NCBI RefSeq assembly: GCF_004358675.1
Contig: NZ_SMZO01000002.1
Location: 112,091-176,090, forward strand
DNA from: Meridianimarinicoccus aquatilis
Lineage (GTDB): Bacteria; Pseudomonadota; Alphaproteobacteria; Rhodobacterales; Rhodobacteraceae
Direction of reading: 5' to 3'
Length of the DNA: 64,000 nt
Shown in pieces: positions 44,230-53,879 of the stretch (position 1 is its first letter; the number at the start of each line of letters is the position of its first letter). Position numbers and translations under genes: made by a program. The notes beneath the pieces were generated by a model. That model did no database searches and was not told the DNA's origin. It was given only the letters and a program-made list of their open reading frames with translations.

Positions 44230-45824
44230 TGGTTGATATCGGGACCCTGTCGCTGATCCTGCTCCTTGGGATGTTTGCGCTTTTGGCTATTGGTATGCCG
44301 CTTGGATTTGCGTCTGCATTTCTTGCCGTTGTGACACTGGCACTTAAATTTCCGCCTGACCTTCTTTGGGGGGATTTCGGCCGTGGGCCGCTGTCCGTTC
44401 TGGGGCAGGCGGTGTATCGTCAGATGACGAACTATGTTCTGATTTCAGTGCCATTGTTTATCTTCATGGCCGCGCTTTTGGAACGTTCGGGTATCGCTCG
44501 AGATATGTATTCGTCTCTGAATGTCTGGATGAGCCGGACGCGCGGGGGCATTGCGATCGTTACCTCAATCATGGCGGTCATTATGGCGGCCATGTCGGGC
44601 ATTATCGGCGGTGAAGTCGTTCTGCTAGGCTTGATTGCATTGCCGCAAATGTTGCGGCTTGGGTATGACCGCAACCTTGCCATCGGCACCATCTGCGCGT
44701 CAGGCTCGCTTGGTACGATGATCCCGCCTTCCATCGTTTTGATCTTTTATGGGCTGGTGACGGAAACCTCGATCAAGGCGCTTTTCACGGCGTCCTTTCT
44801 ACCGGGGTTCATGCTGGCCTCGTTCTTCATCTTGTACATCATCATCCGCACACGGATGAACCATTCACTTGCACCGCTTCCAGAACCCGTGCCGGGCGAG
44901 CCGGAAGGCGGCGAGAAGGGGCTGATGTTCCTTGGCTTTCTGTCGCGCTTTGCGATGTGGGCGACGGGCGTGCTGTTCTTGCGCGCGGTGCTGTTCACGA
45001 TCACGGGCGACAATGCGGTACGAGAGGGCGTTGATCCCATCCCACTGGGCATGGTGTCTGACATTCCTTGGATCGTTGGAGCGTTCGCGATTTTCGCAGT
45101 GATAGTTTTCTTTGTCGTTGGCCGGGAGCGCACGGCTCAGGGCTGGGAAATGGGCAAGGGTCTGATCGCGCCCATCGTCGTTATCGGTGTGGTTCTAGGG
45201 TCGATCTATGGCGGTATCACTGGCATCACAGAGGCTGCGGGCATGGGAGTCGTCGCTGTCTTTGTCATCGGGTTGATCCGCCGTGAAATGACCTTTGATA
45301 TTGTATGGGACAGCCTGATCCGAACATTGAAGTCTACTGGCACGATCATCTGGGTCACCATCGGCGCGGCTGCGCTTGCCGCGGCCTACACCCTGGCGGG
45401 CGGTCCGACATTTGTCGCCAACCTGATTGTTGGGGCCGATATGCCAACCATGAGCATCATCCTGGTGATGATGTTGGTCTTTTTGATCATGGGAATGTTC
45501 ATGGATTGGGTCGGGATCGTCTTGTTGATCATGCCTGTTTTCCTGCCCATCGTGGTACGCCTTCCAGCGGAAGAGATCGGGTTTTTGTCGAGCATCGACG
45601 CCCGTTACATTCCGGTCTGGTTCGGTGTGGTGTTCTGTATGAACATGCAGGTCAGCTTCCTGTCGCCTCCGTTTGGTCCAGCGGCCTTCTATCTGAAATC
45701 CGTCGCACCACCCGAGATTTCCCTGACGGATATCTTCCGGGGGTTTCTGCCATTCATCGCGCTACAACTTTGCGCTTTGGCGGTGCTGCTGATCTGGCCG
45801 CCGATTATTACAGTCTTCCTGTGA
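44229..45824 (+). CDS. TRAP transporter large permease (DctM family), tetronate region
   Basis: The 531-residue membrane protein is the transport-forming subunit. Recognisable stretches include MAAMSGIIGGEVVLLGLIAL, ICASGSLGTMIPPSIVLIFY and MNMQVSFLSPPFGPAAFYL. A loop around residues 210-300 makes it longer than a minimal DctM. It works with the two preceding gene products in Na+-coupled uptake of the same substrate. The downstream Gfo/Idh gene begins within about 14 bases, so one operon is likely. Confidence 0.88.
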   Translation: MVDIGTLSLILLLGMFALLAIGMPLGFASAFLAVVTLALKFPPDLLWGDFGRGPLSVLGQAVYRQMTNYVLISVPLFIFMAALLERSGIARDMYSSLNVWMSRTRGGIAIVTSIMAVIMAAMSGIIGGEVVLLGLIALPQMLRLGYDRNLAIGTICASGSLGTMIPPSIVLIFYGLVTETSIKALFTASFLPGFMLASFFILYIIIRTRMNHSLAPLPEPVPGEPEGGEKGLMFLGFLSRFAMWATGVLFLRAVLFTITGDNAVREGVDPIPLGMVSDIPWIVGAFAIFAVIVFFVVGRERTAQGWEMGKGLIAPIVVIGVVLGSIYGGITGITEAAGMGVVAVFVIGLIRREMTFDIVWDSLIRTLKSTGTIIWVTIGAAALAAAYTLAGGPTFVANLIVGADMPTMSIILVMMLVFLIMGMFMDWVGIVLLIMPVFLPIVVRLPAEEIGFLSSIDARYIPVWFGVVFCMNMQVSFLSPPFGPAAFYLKSVAPPEISLTDIFRGFLPFIALQLCALAVLLIWPPIITVFL

Positions 45825-45837
45825 CGTGCGCGCGGGC

Positions 45838-46878
45838 ATGATGCGAAGGCTGCCACTCTGCGTTGTGGGCGGCGGTTCCATCGGACAACGGCACATAAAT
45901 TGTGCCCAAGCGTCCAGCACGGTTGATCTGACGGCCGTGGTGGACTCGAATAGTGATCGCAGGGCTGAACTTGCGGCGCGCGGGCTTAAAGTTGTCGCAT
46001 CGTTGGACGATGTGCCGTCATCCACCCGAGCGGCAATCGTCGCAACGCCGACACAAAACCACGCTGCGACAGCAACCGCGTGTCTGGACCGCGGTTTGGC
46101 GACATTGGTTGAGAAACCAGTGACAGAGACGGTGCAAGAGGCAAAGGCCCTGTGCCGCAGGGCCGATGACCTTGGGGTTCCGCTTTTCACTGGGTACCAT
46201 CGGCGCTGCCATCCTTTTGTTGCGGAAGCCCGCGCCCGTCTTATAGTGCTGGGGGAGTTGGTGGCCGTGCAGGGTATTTGGTGCCTGCGCAAACACGATA
46301 GCTATTTCGATGAACCATGGCGCAAAGTGACCGGGGCAGGGCCGATACTGACCAATCTCAGCCACGAGATTGACCTGATGCAGTATTTTGCCGGGCCAAT
46401 CACCGAAGTGACAGCGATTTGTAGCCATGCGGCACGTGGTTTAGCGGTGGAAGACACTGCCGCATTGAGTTTTCGCTTTGCGAACGGGGCTTTGGGAAAT
46501 TTCATGTTGTCTGATTCAGGCGCATCGCCGTGGGCATTTGAAGCGGCAACTGGTGAAAATCCTGCTATCGCCGTACGCGGGGGGGACCCTATGCGGTTTG
46601 TTGGAACTGAGGGCGCGATGGGGTTTCCGTCACTGACGATCTGGGGCGGTGCGGACGAAACGCAGACGGACTGGCGTTTCCCTTTGGTCCAAATGGCAGC
46701 GCCAAATTTACCGCGAGTCGATGGGATCGCCGCACAGCTTGAGCGTTTCGTCGCCGCAGCTGGCGGGGCAGCGGATGACGTTCTTGCAACGGGGCAGGAT
46801 GGACTTGAAACGATGAAAGTGCTGGATGCTGTGCAACGTGCGGCGGTGAGTGGACGCACAGAACAGGTCACTTTATGA
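45838..46878 (+). CDS. Gfo/Idh/MocA family oxidoreductase
   Basis: The 346-residue protein has an N-terminal Rossmann domain (CVVGGGSIGQRHINCAQA), the family EKP signature in VEKPVTETVQEAKAL and a C-terminal alpha/beta domain with LSHEIDLMQYFAGPITEVT. Members oxidise or reduce sugar hydroxyls with NAD(P). In this operon it probably oxidises an alditol, aldose or lactone leading to a sugar acid, but the substrate is unknown. ATG 45838 is used; GTG 45826 is an alternative. Confidence 0.85.
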   Translation: MMRRLPLCVVGGGSIGQRHINCAQASSTVDLTAVVDSNSDRRAELAARGLKVVASLDDVPSSTRAAIVATPTQNHAATATACLDRGLATLVEKPVTETVQEAKALCRRADDLGVPLFTGYHRRCHPFVAEARARLIVLGELVAVQGIWCLRKHDSYFDEPWRKVTGAGPILTNLSHEIDLMQYFAGPITEVTAICSHAARGLAVEDTAALSFRFANGALGNFMLSDSGASPWAFEAATGENPAIAVRGGDPMRFVGTEGAMGFPSLTIWGGADETQTDWRFPLVQMAAPNLPRVDGIAAQLERFVAAAGGAADDVLATGQDGLETMKVLDAVQRAAVSGRTEQVTL

Positions 46879-47795
46879 CAAGCACTGTCGCCCCCCGCGT
46901 CGAAAATACGGCATTTGCGCTGATGGCGATGGCCGCAGCGGTCTTTTTCTTCACCCTTATTGATACATCGGCAAAGTGGCTGGTGCTGGCCGGTCTTCCC
47001 GCAATTCAGGTCGTGTTCGTGCGATACGCGGTTCATTTCTTGATGTCGGTCGTGATCTTTCTACCTCGGGACGGGGTTCAGGCGCTTCATTCAAATTCAC
47101 CCAAGTTGCAGGCGCTGCGATCTTTGTTCTTGTTTTCCAGCACAGCCCTCAATTTTACGGCGCTGAAGTTTTTGCCCATCACTGTCACCACGACGATCAT
47201 GTTCACGGGACCGATCATCGTGACCCTGCTGGCGATTCCGGTGTTGAAAGAGAAGGTGGGTATTCACCGGATCGCGGCTGTGTGTATTGGCTTTTCGGGC
47301 GTTATTGTGGTCATGCAGCCTTGGGGTACTGGCTTCCACCCGGCGATGTTCTTGAACCTTGGGGCGATCAGTTGTGCGGCAATGTACTTTGTCATGACAA
47401 GGCTTTTGGCCGGTGTTGAAAGCAACGCAACCAGCCAGCTTTGGGCGTCGGGTCTTGCAACAATCTGCCTTGTGCCGTTCGCGTTGAGCAATTGGATCTG
47501 GCCGCAGGCTCCGGCGGATTGGATGTTCTTTCTATTGGTCGGCATATTCGGCGGCACGGGGCACATACTTGCCACGACAGCGCACCGGATGGCCGATGCG
47601 TCGATCCTCGCGCCGGTTGTGTATATCCAGATATTCTTTGCAACTGCGGTCGGGGTCTTGATCTTCGATACATGGCCAACAATTTGGACGTTGGTTGGCG
47701 GGCTGATCATCATCGCCGCAGGAATTTACATTTGGCACCGCGAGCGGGTTAACAATCAGGATGCCGCGATGATCGCCAAAATCACACCGAAATAG
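46875..47795 (+). CDS. EamA/DMT family transporter
   Basis: The 306-residue membrane protein has about ten hydrophobic helices in two repeated EamA halves, with FTLIDTSAKWLVLAGLPAIQ and LLAIPVLKEKVGIHRIAAVC in the first. It is a member of the drug/metabolite transporter superfamily, mostly metabolite exporters. It overlaps the Gfo/Idh gene by 4 bases and ends the operon starting with the TRAP genes. It may export an overflow intermediate; this is inference. Confidence 0.85.
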   Translation: MTSTVAPRVENTAFALMAMAAAVFFFTLIDTSAKWLVLAGLPAIQVVFVRYAVHFLMSVVIFLPRDGVQALHSNSPKLQALRSLFLFSSTALNFTALKFLPITVTTTIMFTGPIIVTLLAIPVLKEKVGIHRIAAVCIGFSGVIVVMQPWGTGFHPAMFLNLGAISCAAMYFVMTRLLAGVESNATSQLWASGLATICLVPFALSNWIWPQAPADWMFFLLVGIFGGTGHILATTAHRMADASILAPVVYIQIFFATAVGVLIFDTWPTIWTLVGGLIIIAAGIYIWHRERVNNQDAAMIAKITPK

Positions 47796-47816
47796 GGCGG
47801 GCTGCGCTGCCCGCCC
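47795..47816. terminator. Hairpin between the convergent eamA and denD genes
   Basis: GGGCGGGC pairs with GCCCGCCC over a 6-base loop, starting in the eamA stop codon. It has no T run on either side, so it may slow or stop transcription from both directions but is not a canonical terminator. Confidence 0.45.
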
Positions 47817-47825
47817 AATCGCTGA

Positions 47826-48791
47826 TCAGACCGCTGGCTTGTCATCTTCCAGATAATAGCGAACGTTATCTTCGAAACTTTCGTCCGACTTCAGTCCAAG
47901 GGCCTCGGCCCGCTCGGCATGAATGTCCCATTTCCAACCTGACACAATGCGTTTGATGTCTGGCTGGGCTTCCCACTTGATCAATTTGGCCGGACCGTCA
48001 CCCACAACGGCCGTCATGGCGTCAATCAATTGGCTGATGGACCAGGTGCGCCCCGGCATCTGCATGACGCGGTTGCCGCCCAAGTCGGCGGCATCGAGGT
48101 TGGCGGCTTTCACGAGGTTCTCAACGCAGCGTCGCGGACTTAGATAGTAATGAAGGAAATCGGGCTCGACGGGGCAAACCGCCGTCTGCCCATTCAAAGG
48201 CTCGCGCAGGATGGACGACATGAAACCAGAAGCGGCCCTGTTTGGCTTTCCCGGACGGATCGAAATGGTTGGAAGCCGAAAGGCCCGGCCATCCACAAAC
48301 CCTTTGCGCGAATAATCGTTGATAAGGATTTCACCAACCGCTTTCTGGCCGCCATACGACGTCTGCGGATTGGGGTAGGAATGATCCCCTAGTGGGTCCG
48401 GAATATCGCCGCCATAAATCGCAATAGACGAGGTGAAAACCAATACCGGAGTTGTGCCAAGTGCGCGGCAACGTTCCAGAACGTGATAGGTGCCGAACAT
48501 GTTGATCGCCATTCCGGCGTCGAAGTCCTCCTCGGCATGTGCAGACACAATCGCGGCCAAAAGATAGATCACATCGGTATCTTCGGTGATAACCTGCGCA
48601 ACAGATTGTGCATCTGCGATGTCACAGCGTGCTGCGCTCACCGGGAAACTGGCGTCAACAAGTGGCGGATCATTTATGTCAGCTAGTGTAAGTCTTGTGA
48701 TGGGCCGACCGCGCAAACGGCCTTCTGCGGCCAGCGACTGAGCCAGTTTTTGGCCAACGACGCCGCCGCCGCCAATGATCAAGATGTTCAT
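47826..48791 (-). CDS. denD: D-erythronate dehydrogenase
   Basis: DenD oxidises D-erythronate to 2-oxo-tetronate with NAD, the second entry to the pathway served by otnI, otnK and otnC. The 321-residue protein is an extended SDR/epimerase-type enzyme: IIGGGGVVGQKLAQSLAAEG as the cofactor loop, SSIAIYGGD, the catalytic YGGQK and TISIRPGKPNRAASGFMSS. The name rests on family memory plus pathway context. It lies 22 bases downstream of lysE on the same strand, opposite to the other tetronate genes. Confidence 0.87.
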   Translation of the reverse strand: MNILIIGGGGVVGQKLAQSLAAEGRLRGRPITRLTLADINDPPLVDASFPVSAARCDIADAQSVAQVITEDTDVIYLLAAIVSAHAEEDFDAGMAINMFGTYHVLERCRALGTTPVLVFTSSIAIYGGDIPDPLGDHSYPNPQTSYGGQKAVGEILINDYSRKGFVDGRAFRLPTISIRPGKPNRAASGFMSSILREPLNGQTAVCPVEPDFLHYYLSPRRCVENLVKAANLDAADLGGNRVMQMPGRTWSISQLIDAMTAVVGDGPAKLIKWEAQPDIKRIVSGWKWDIHAERAEALGLKSDESFEDNVRYYLEDDKPAV

Positions 48792-48813
48792 GCTTGGTCC
48801 TTTTCTGGGTCGA

Positions 48814-49413
48814 TCATGAGTGTGTCGTTCCCGCGTAGACAGCCAGCCCAACCGCTGCGAGCAGACTGGCGGCCATGGCGAAGTTTATCTTGCGCTGCGT
48901 GGGCGCGGAAAGGTTGAGCCGGTTCAGGCTGACCCCAAGCCAAAGCCAAGCCAGATGGATCGGTATCCATATCGCATTTAAAATCAGCGCTTTGGTGATA
49001 AGTTCTAGTGTGAGGTTCTCTGGCGCGAAGGGAAAGCCGGTGAAGAGGCTTGTGTTGACCACATAGGCTTTGGGGTTGATCACCTGAAGCAATATGCCAG
49101 CACCAATCCCTGGCACTGAACGCGTTGCGGCAAACCCAATTTTCGATCCCGCAAACGCAATGCGCGCCGCCAGATATATCAAATAGATCAGGGAGGCGCC
49201 CATCAGGATCCACCGCACCGCCGGCACTGCCAAAAGAACGGCGGACAGCCCTGTCACGACGCAGAGCGCGACAATGTTTGTGCCGATGAACAGCCCGCCG
49301 ACATAGCGCAATCCAGTTCGAAACCCAAAGCCTGCGCCGACCCCCGCAGCCGATAAAACACCGGGGCCGGGCGTGATGATCAAGAACAGAACGGCCAGCG
49401 CAAACGTAATCAC
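48814..49413 (-). CDS. LysE family translocator
   Basis: The 199-residue membrane protein shows the LysE/RhtB start PGPGVLSAAGVGAGFGFRTG and about six hydrophobic helices, ending AAVGLAVYAGTTHS. Such proteins export amino acids or related small metabolites. The start is GTG at 49413, overlapping the stop of a possible small upstream ORF. It lies between the regulator site at 49609 and denD, so it is probably part of the tetronate regulon. Confidence 0.82.
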   Translation of the reverse strand: MITFALAVLFLIITPGPGVLSAAGVGAGFGFRTGLRYVGGLFIGTNIVALCVVTGLSAVLLAVPAVRWILMGASLIYLIYLAARIAFAGSKIGFAATRSVPGIGAGILLQVINPKAYVVNTSLFTGFPFAPENLTLELITKALILNAIWIPIHLAWLWLGVSLNRLNLSAPTQRKINFAMAASLLAAVGLAVYAGTTHS

Positions 49414-49583
49414 TGGTCCTGCCCTGTTTTCGGGTTCACCGGCCCGGCCTGGTTTGCAAGGTCAGTTTGAGTTTTGGATCGGCAACAGGTCTTTCCATCG
49501 CAGCCACGGGCAGTATCGGGATCGAGCCGCCGCGCGCGGCAAGGGTCCATGCGCAAGGCAGCGGCGATTAAGGCGAGAGGCAT
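49410..49583 (-). CDS. Possible small protein coupled to lysE
   Basis: A 57-codon frame (MPLALIAAALRMDPC at the start) ends in TGA overlapping the lysE GTG start by 4 bases, which favours translation. The product is cysteine-containing (CDGKTCC) and shows no family I know. Its start lies 26 bases from the operator at 49609. It may equally be a leader region without a protein product. Confidence 0.35.
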   Translation of the reverse strand: MPLALIAAALRMDPCRARRLDPDTARGCDGKTCCRSKTQTDLANQAGPVNPKTGQDQ

Positions 49584-49608
49584 GGCAGTCCTTGCATCGG
49601 TGTGGGTT

Positions 49609-49618
49609 TGGTATACCA
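49609..49618. promoter_or_regulatory. GntR-type operator in the lysE/SDR divergent gap (site 4)
   Basis: Perfect TGGTATACCA. It lies 61 bases before the SDR start at 49680 and upstream of the reverse-strand lysE-denD unit, so one site could govern both directions. Confidence 0.65.
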
Positions 49619-49679
49619 TTTTATCAAGGCGGCGGGACGGAGGATTGTCAATGCCCGTGCCAAGACGGGAGACAGCAGT

Positions 49680-50438
49680 ATGAACCTTTTCGATCTGACA
49701 GGGCGCACAGCCTTGGTCACAGGCTCTTCCATGGGGATCGGCCGAGCCCTTGCGCACGGGTTAGCGGATGCCGGGGCACGTATCGTGATGAACGCGCGTG
49801 ATGCCGATCGGCTTGAGGAAGCCGCCGCAGACCTCCGCAATCGGGGCGCCACCGTGGATACACTGGCCTTTGATGTTACCGATGCCGAAGCGGTTCAGGC
49901 TGCAGTTAACGCATACGAAGACACGCGGCCGATCGACATTCTTATCAACAATGCCGGCATGCAGCATCGCGGGCCGCTAGAAGATTTCGATGTCAGCGCC
50001 TTTGACCGTTTGATGCGCACGAATGTGAACTCAGCGTTTTATGTCGGGCAATCGGTTGCAAAGCACATGATCCCACGCGGGGAAGGTCGGATAATCAACA
50101 TTGCATCCGTGCAAAGTGCGCTCGCGCGTCCCGGCATTGCGCCTTACACGGCATCCAAGGGGGCAATCACCAACCTGACCAAGGGCATGGCGACCGACTG
50201 GGCGCGCCACGGGTTGAATTGCAATGCCATCGCACCGGGATATTTCGACACCCCGTTGAACGCTGCATTGGTAGCTGATCCGGCGTTTTCCGATTGGCTT
50301 GAAAAACGCACCCCTGCGGGCCGGTGGGGCAAAGTAGAAGAACTGGTCGGCGCGGCAATCTTCTTGTCTGCGCCCGCGTCCACCTTCGTCAACGGTCAAA
50401 CAATTTTTGTAGATGGCGGAATAACGGCAAGTCTTTGA
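49680..50438 (+). CDS. SDR family oxidoreductase, gluconate 5-dehydrogenase-like
   Basis: The 252-residue classical SDR has TGSSMGIGRALA, NNAGMQHRG, the serine in NIASVQSALARPG and YTASKGA. The segment MATDWARHGLNCNAIAPGYF resembles gluconate/keto-gluconate 5-dehydrogenases (IdnO-like), so a sugar acid is a likely substrate. The start at 49680 is the ATG of the family N-terminus. It is followed by a 3-hydroxyisobutyrate dehydrogenase-like gene nine bases later, behind operator site 4. Confidence 0.85.
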   Translation: MNLFDLTGRTALVTGSSMGIGRALAHGLADAGARIVMNARDADRLEEAAADLRNRGATVDTLAFDVTDAEAVQAAVNAYEDTRPIDILINNAGMQHRGPLEDFDVSAFDRLMRTNVNSAFYVGQSVAKHMIPRGEGRIINIASVQSALARPGIAPYTASKGAITNLTKGMATDWARHGLNCNAIAPGYFDTPLNAALVADPAFSDWLEKRTPAGRWGKVEELVGAAIFLSAPASTFVNGQTIFVDGGITASL

Positions 50439-50446
50439 GGGATAAG

Positions 50447-51367
50447 ATGATGACAAAAGCAACAGTTGGGTTTTTGGGGCTGGGCTACATGGGCCACGGC
50501 ATGGCGAAGAACCTTTTGCAAAAAGGGCACCCGCTTGTCGTAAAGGGCAATCGGAACCGAACGCCGGTCGATGGTCTTGTCGGACTGGGCGCGACCGAGG
50601 CGGCGAACCCGCGCGAGATGGCCGAGCAATGCGACATCATACATCTGTGCCTGTCTAATTCACCTCAGGTCGAAAGTGTTTTTCGGGGCGCGGATGGAAT
50701 TTTGGCCGGGGCGCGTGATGGGCTGATCGTGGTCGACACAACGACGGCGGATCCAACATCGACCATGGTTTTGGCGAAGGAACTGGCGGCGAAGAATGGT
50801 CACTTTGTCGATGCCCCGCTGGGTCGGACCCCGAAAGAAGCAGAAGCCGGGACACTTGATGCGATGGTGGGATGCGATCCCGCGATCTTTGACGAGATCA
50901 AGCCGGTGTTGGAATGCTGGGCCGGCAACATCACGTATGTGGGGCCCACGGGAAGTGGCCACAAAATGAAATTGCTGATGAATTTCATTTCTATGGGCTA
51001 TGCCTCGCTATATGCCGAAGCGACGGTTCTTGGCGCGGCGGTTGGTGTTCCGCCGGCCAAAGTGCGGCAAGTGATCGGGTCCAGTCGGCTGTCGAACGGG
51101 TTTTTTGATACGTTCATGACCTATACGGTTGACCGGGAAGAGGTGCACAAATTCACCATCTCGAACGCGGCAAAAGACCTGAGATATCTCAACGCGATGG
51201 CTGATGACGCAGGGTTGATGACGGTCATGGCCGGGGCATGCAAACAGTACTTCGCGCATGTGGAAGCGTCCGGAAATGGCGGCGATTTCGTTCCCAAACT
51301 AGGAGATCATGTCGCCCGTTTGAATGGGCTTGATATGGAACTCGAAGCCGCGAAGGGGCGCGACTAA
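50447..51367 (+). CDS. NAD(P)-dependent beta-hydroxyacid dehydrogenase family protein
   Basis: The 306-residue protein is a 3-hydroxyisobutyrate/tartronate-semialdehyde-reductase-type enzyme: GFLGLGYMGHGMAKNLLQKG, DAPLGRTPKEAEAGTLDAMV, and the catalytic lysine in GSGHKMKLLMNF. It is a paralogue-type relative of LtnD (35128), and the two may act on different sugar acids. ATG 50450 is an alternative start one codon later. Confidence 0.85.
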   Translation: MMTKATVGFLGLGYMGHGMAKNLLQKGHPLVVKGNRNRTPVDGLVGLGATEAANPREMAEQCDIIHLCLSNSPQVESVFRGADGILAGARDGLIVVDTTTADPTSTMVLAKELAAKNGHFVDAPLGRTPKEAEAGTLDAMVGCDPAIFDEIKPVLECWAGNITYVGPTGSGHKMKLLMNFISMGYASLYAEATVLGAAVGVPPAKVRQVIGSSRLSNGFFDTFMTYTVDREEVHKFTISNAAKDLRYLNAMADDAGLMTVMAGACKQYFAHVEASGNGGDFVPKLGDHVARLNGLDMELEAAKGRD

Positions 51368-51431
51368 GGGCGCTCGGCAGCCGTGCGGTAAGCGCAGCGC
51401 AACGGCGTTCTTGTGAATAACGGCTTGCATT

Positions 51432-51441
51432 TGGTATACCA
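51432..51441. promoter_or_regulatory. GntR-type operator before the second SDR group (site 5)
   Basis: TGGTATACCA inside the 12-base dyad TTGGTATACCAA (51431-51442), 41 bases before the ATG at 51483. It implies a separate promoter for the 51483-54839 genes. Confidence 0.65.
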
Positions 51442-51482
51442 AGTTGCGAGCCTGCGGAAAAACGCTCTTGGGAGGGGCTCAG

Positions 51483-52217
51483 ATGCCTTCGATAATTATT
51501 ACTGGCGCAGGCAGCGGCATTGGCCGCGCCACAGCACACGCATTTCTGGACGCAGGCTGGCGCGTCGGCCTGGTGGGGCGCCGCCGCGAGGCGCTTGAAG
51601 AAACGGCTGATGGGCGAGATGCGACGCTCATTCTTCCGTGCGATGTCACCGACGAGGCAGATGTGGACGCTGCTTTTGACAAGGCGTTGCACGAGTGGGG
51701 ACATGTAGATGCTTTGTTCAACAATGCGGGTGTCAGCCTAAAGGGCGCACCGATTGATGAACTGGCGGTGGACGATATTCGCCATGTGGTCGATGTGAAC
51801 GTGATGGGCGCGGTCATTGCCGCGCGGGCTGCGTTTCGGGTCATGCGCCATCAAGACCCGCAGGGTGGCCGTATCATTAACAATGGGTCGATTTCGGCAT
51901 ATGTGCCGCGCTGGGGATCAACCGCCTATACTGTTTCAAAGCATGCGATCACTGGTTTGACGCGCACCATTTCGCTGGACGGACGGGCCTTCGGCATTGC
52001 TTGCGGACAAATCGATATTGGGAACGCCCTCACCGATATGGCGCGTGCAATGACCCAAGGTGTTCCGCAGGCAGATGGGGCGATGGCGGTAGAGCCGGTT
52101 ATGGATGTGAGCCATGTGGCGTCTTCCGTCCTGAACATGGCAAGTTTGCCGTTGGACGCAAATGTTCAGTTCATGACTGTGATGGCGACGAACATGCCGT
52201 TCATCGGGCGGGGCTGA
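51483..52217 (+). CDS. SDR family oxidoreductase
   Basis: The 244-residue classical SDR has TGAGSGIGRATAHAFL, FNNAGVSLKG, NNGSISAYVPRWG with the catalytic serine, and YTVSKHA. The substrate is unknown. It follows operator site 5 with a GGGAGGGG ribosome site, and the next SDR starts 4 bases after its stop. Confidence 0.85.
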   Translation: MPSIIITGAGSGIGRATAHAFLDAGWRVGLVGRRREALEETADGRDATLILPCDVTDEADVDAAFDKALHEWGHVDALFNNAGVSLKGAPIDELAVDDIRHVVDVNVMGAVIAARAAFRVMRHQDPQGGRIINNGSISAYVPRWGSTAYTVSKHAITGLTRTISLDGRAFGIACGQIDIGNALTDMARAMTQGVPQADGAMAVEPVMDVSHVASSVLNMASLPLDANVQFMTVMATNMPFIGRG

Positions 52218-52221
52218 TCAG

Positions 52222-52950
52222 ATGGATTTCCAAGGTCAAACCGCTGTCGTCACAGGCGGCGCGCAAGGTATCGGGTTTGCAGTTGCCGAACTGTTGGCCG
52301 CAAAAGGCGTCACCGTGGCAAGTTGGGACGTGGACCGACACAACGCAACAGCGATGGAAACGCTCGGCGGCCTCGCCGTGACGTGCGATATAACTGATCT
52401 GGCGTCGGTACAGGCGGCCTATGACGCGACCTGCGACAAGGTCGGCACACCCACGATCCTTGTGAACAGCGCAGGGATCGCAGGGCCAAATGCGCCGGTT
52501 GCAGATTATGACGTCGCGGCGTGGCTCAAAGTGATCGAAGTGAACCTGACCGGCACATTCTATGTCAACAAGGTCTGTGTGCCGGGTATGCGCAGCAAGA
52601 AATATGGGCGCATTCTGAATGTGGCGTCTGTCGCCGGCAAGGAAGGTAACCCGAACGCATGCGCCTATTCGGCGTCCAAGGCAGGTGTAATCGGGTTGAC
52701 CAAATCATTGGGCAAAGAACTTGCGGACATGGATATCGCAGTCAATTGCGTGACGCCTGCCGCAGCAAAAACCCGGATCTTCGACCAGATGAGCCAAGAG
52801 CACATCGATTATATGTTGTCCAAGATCCCGCGTGGGCGTTTTTTGGACGTGGCAGAGGCGGCGCGCATGATTGTCTGGGCCGTGTCTTCGGAAAATTCAT
52901 TTACCACCGGGGCCGTGTTCGATTTGTCTGGCGGTCGTGCGACCTACTAA
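52222..52950 (+). CDS. SDR family oxidoreductase
   Basis: The 242-residue classical SDR has TGGAQGIGFAVAELLA, VNSAGIAGPN (a serine in the usual NNAG position), NVASVAGKEGN and YSASKAG. It resembles galactitol- or sugar-alcohol-type dehydrogenases. It is in the same unit as the flanking SDR genes, which suggests sequential oxidations of one carbohydrate. Confidence 0.85.
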   Translation: MDFQGQTAVVTGGAQGIGFAVAELLAAKGVTVASWDVDRHNATAMETLGGLAVTCDITDLASVQAAYDATCDKVGTPTILVNSAGIAGPNAPVADYDVAAWLKVIEVNLTGTFYVNKVCVPGMRSKKYGRILNVASVAGKEGNPNACAYSASKAGVIGLTKSLGKELADMDIAVNCVTPAAAKTRIFDQMSQEHIDYMLSKIPRGRFLDVAEAARMIVWAVSSENSFTTGAVFDLSGGRATY

Positions 52951-52981
52951 TCGCTGGTTGAGTTTAGGCAATTATGCATAA

Positions 52982-53743
<762 letters not shown>

Positions 53744-53879
53744 GGCCAGACAGGGCCGTGCGTTGCCGCCCGATAGAAAGATCAACGGCCCGCTACTCCG
53801 CGTAGTGCGGCCGGAACATGATGCCGGTGCTCTTTGAAGAAGTGCGGCACAAATGGCAGAAAGTCGTAAGGAACATAAG

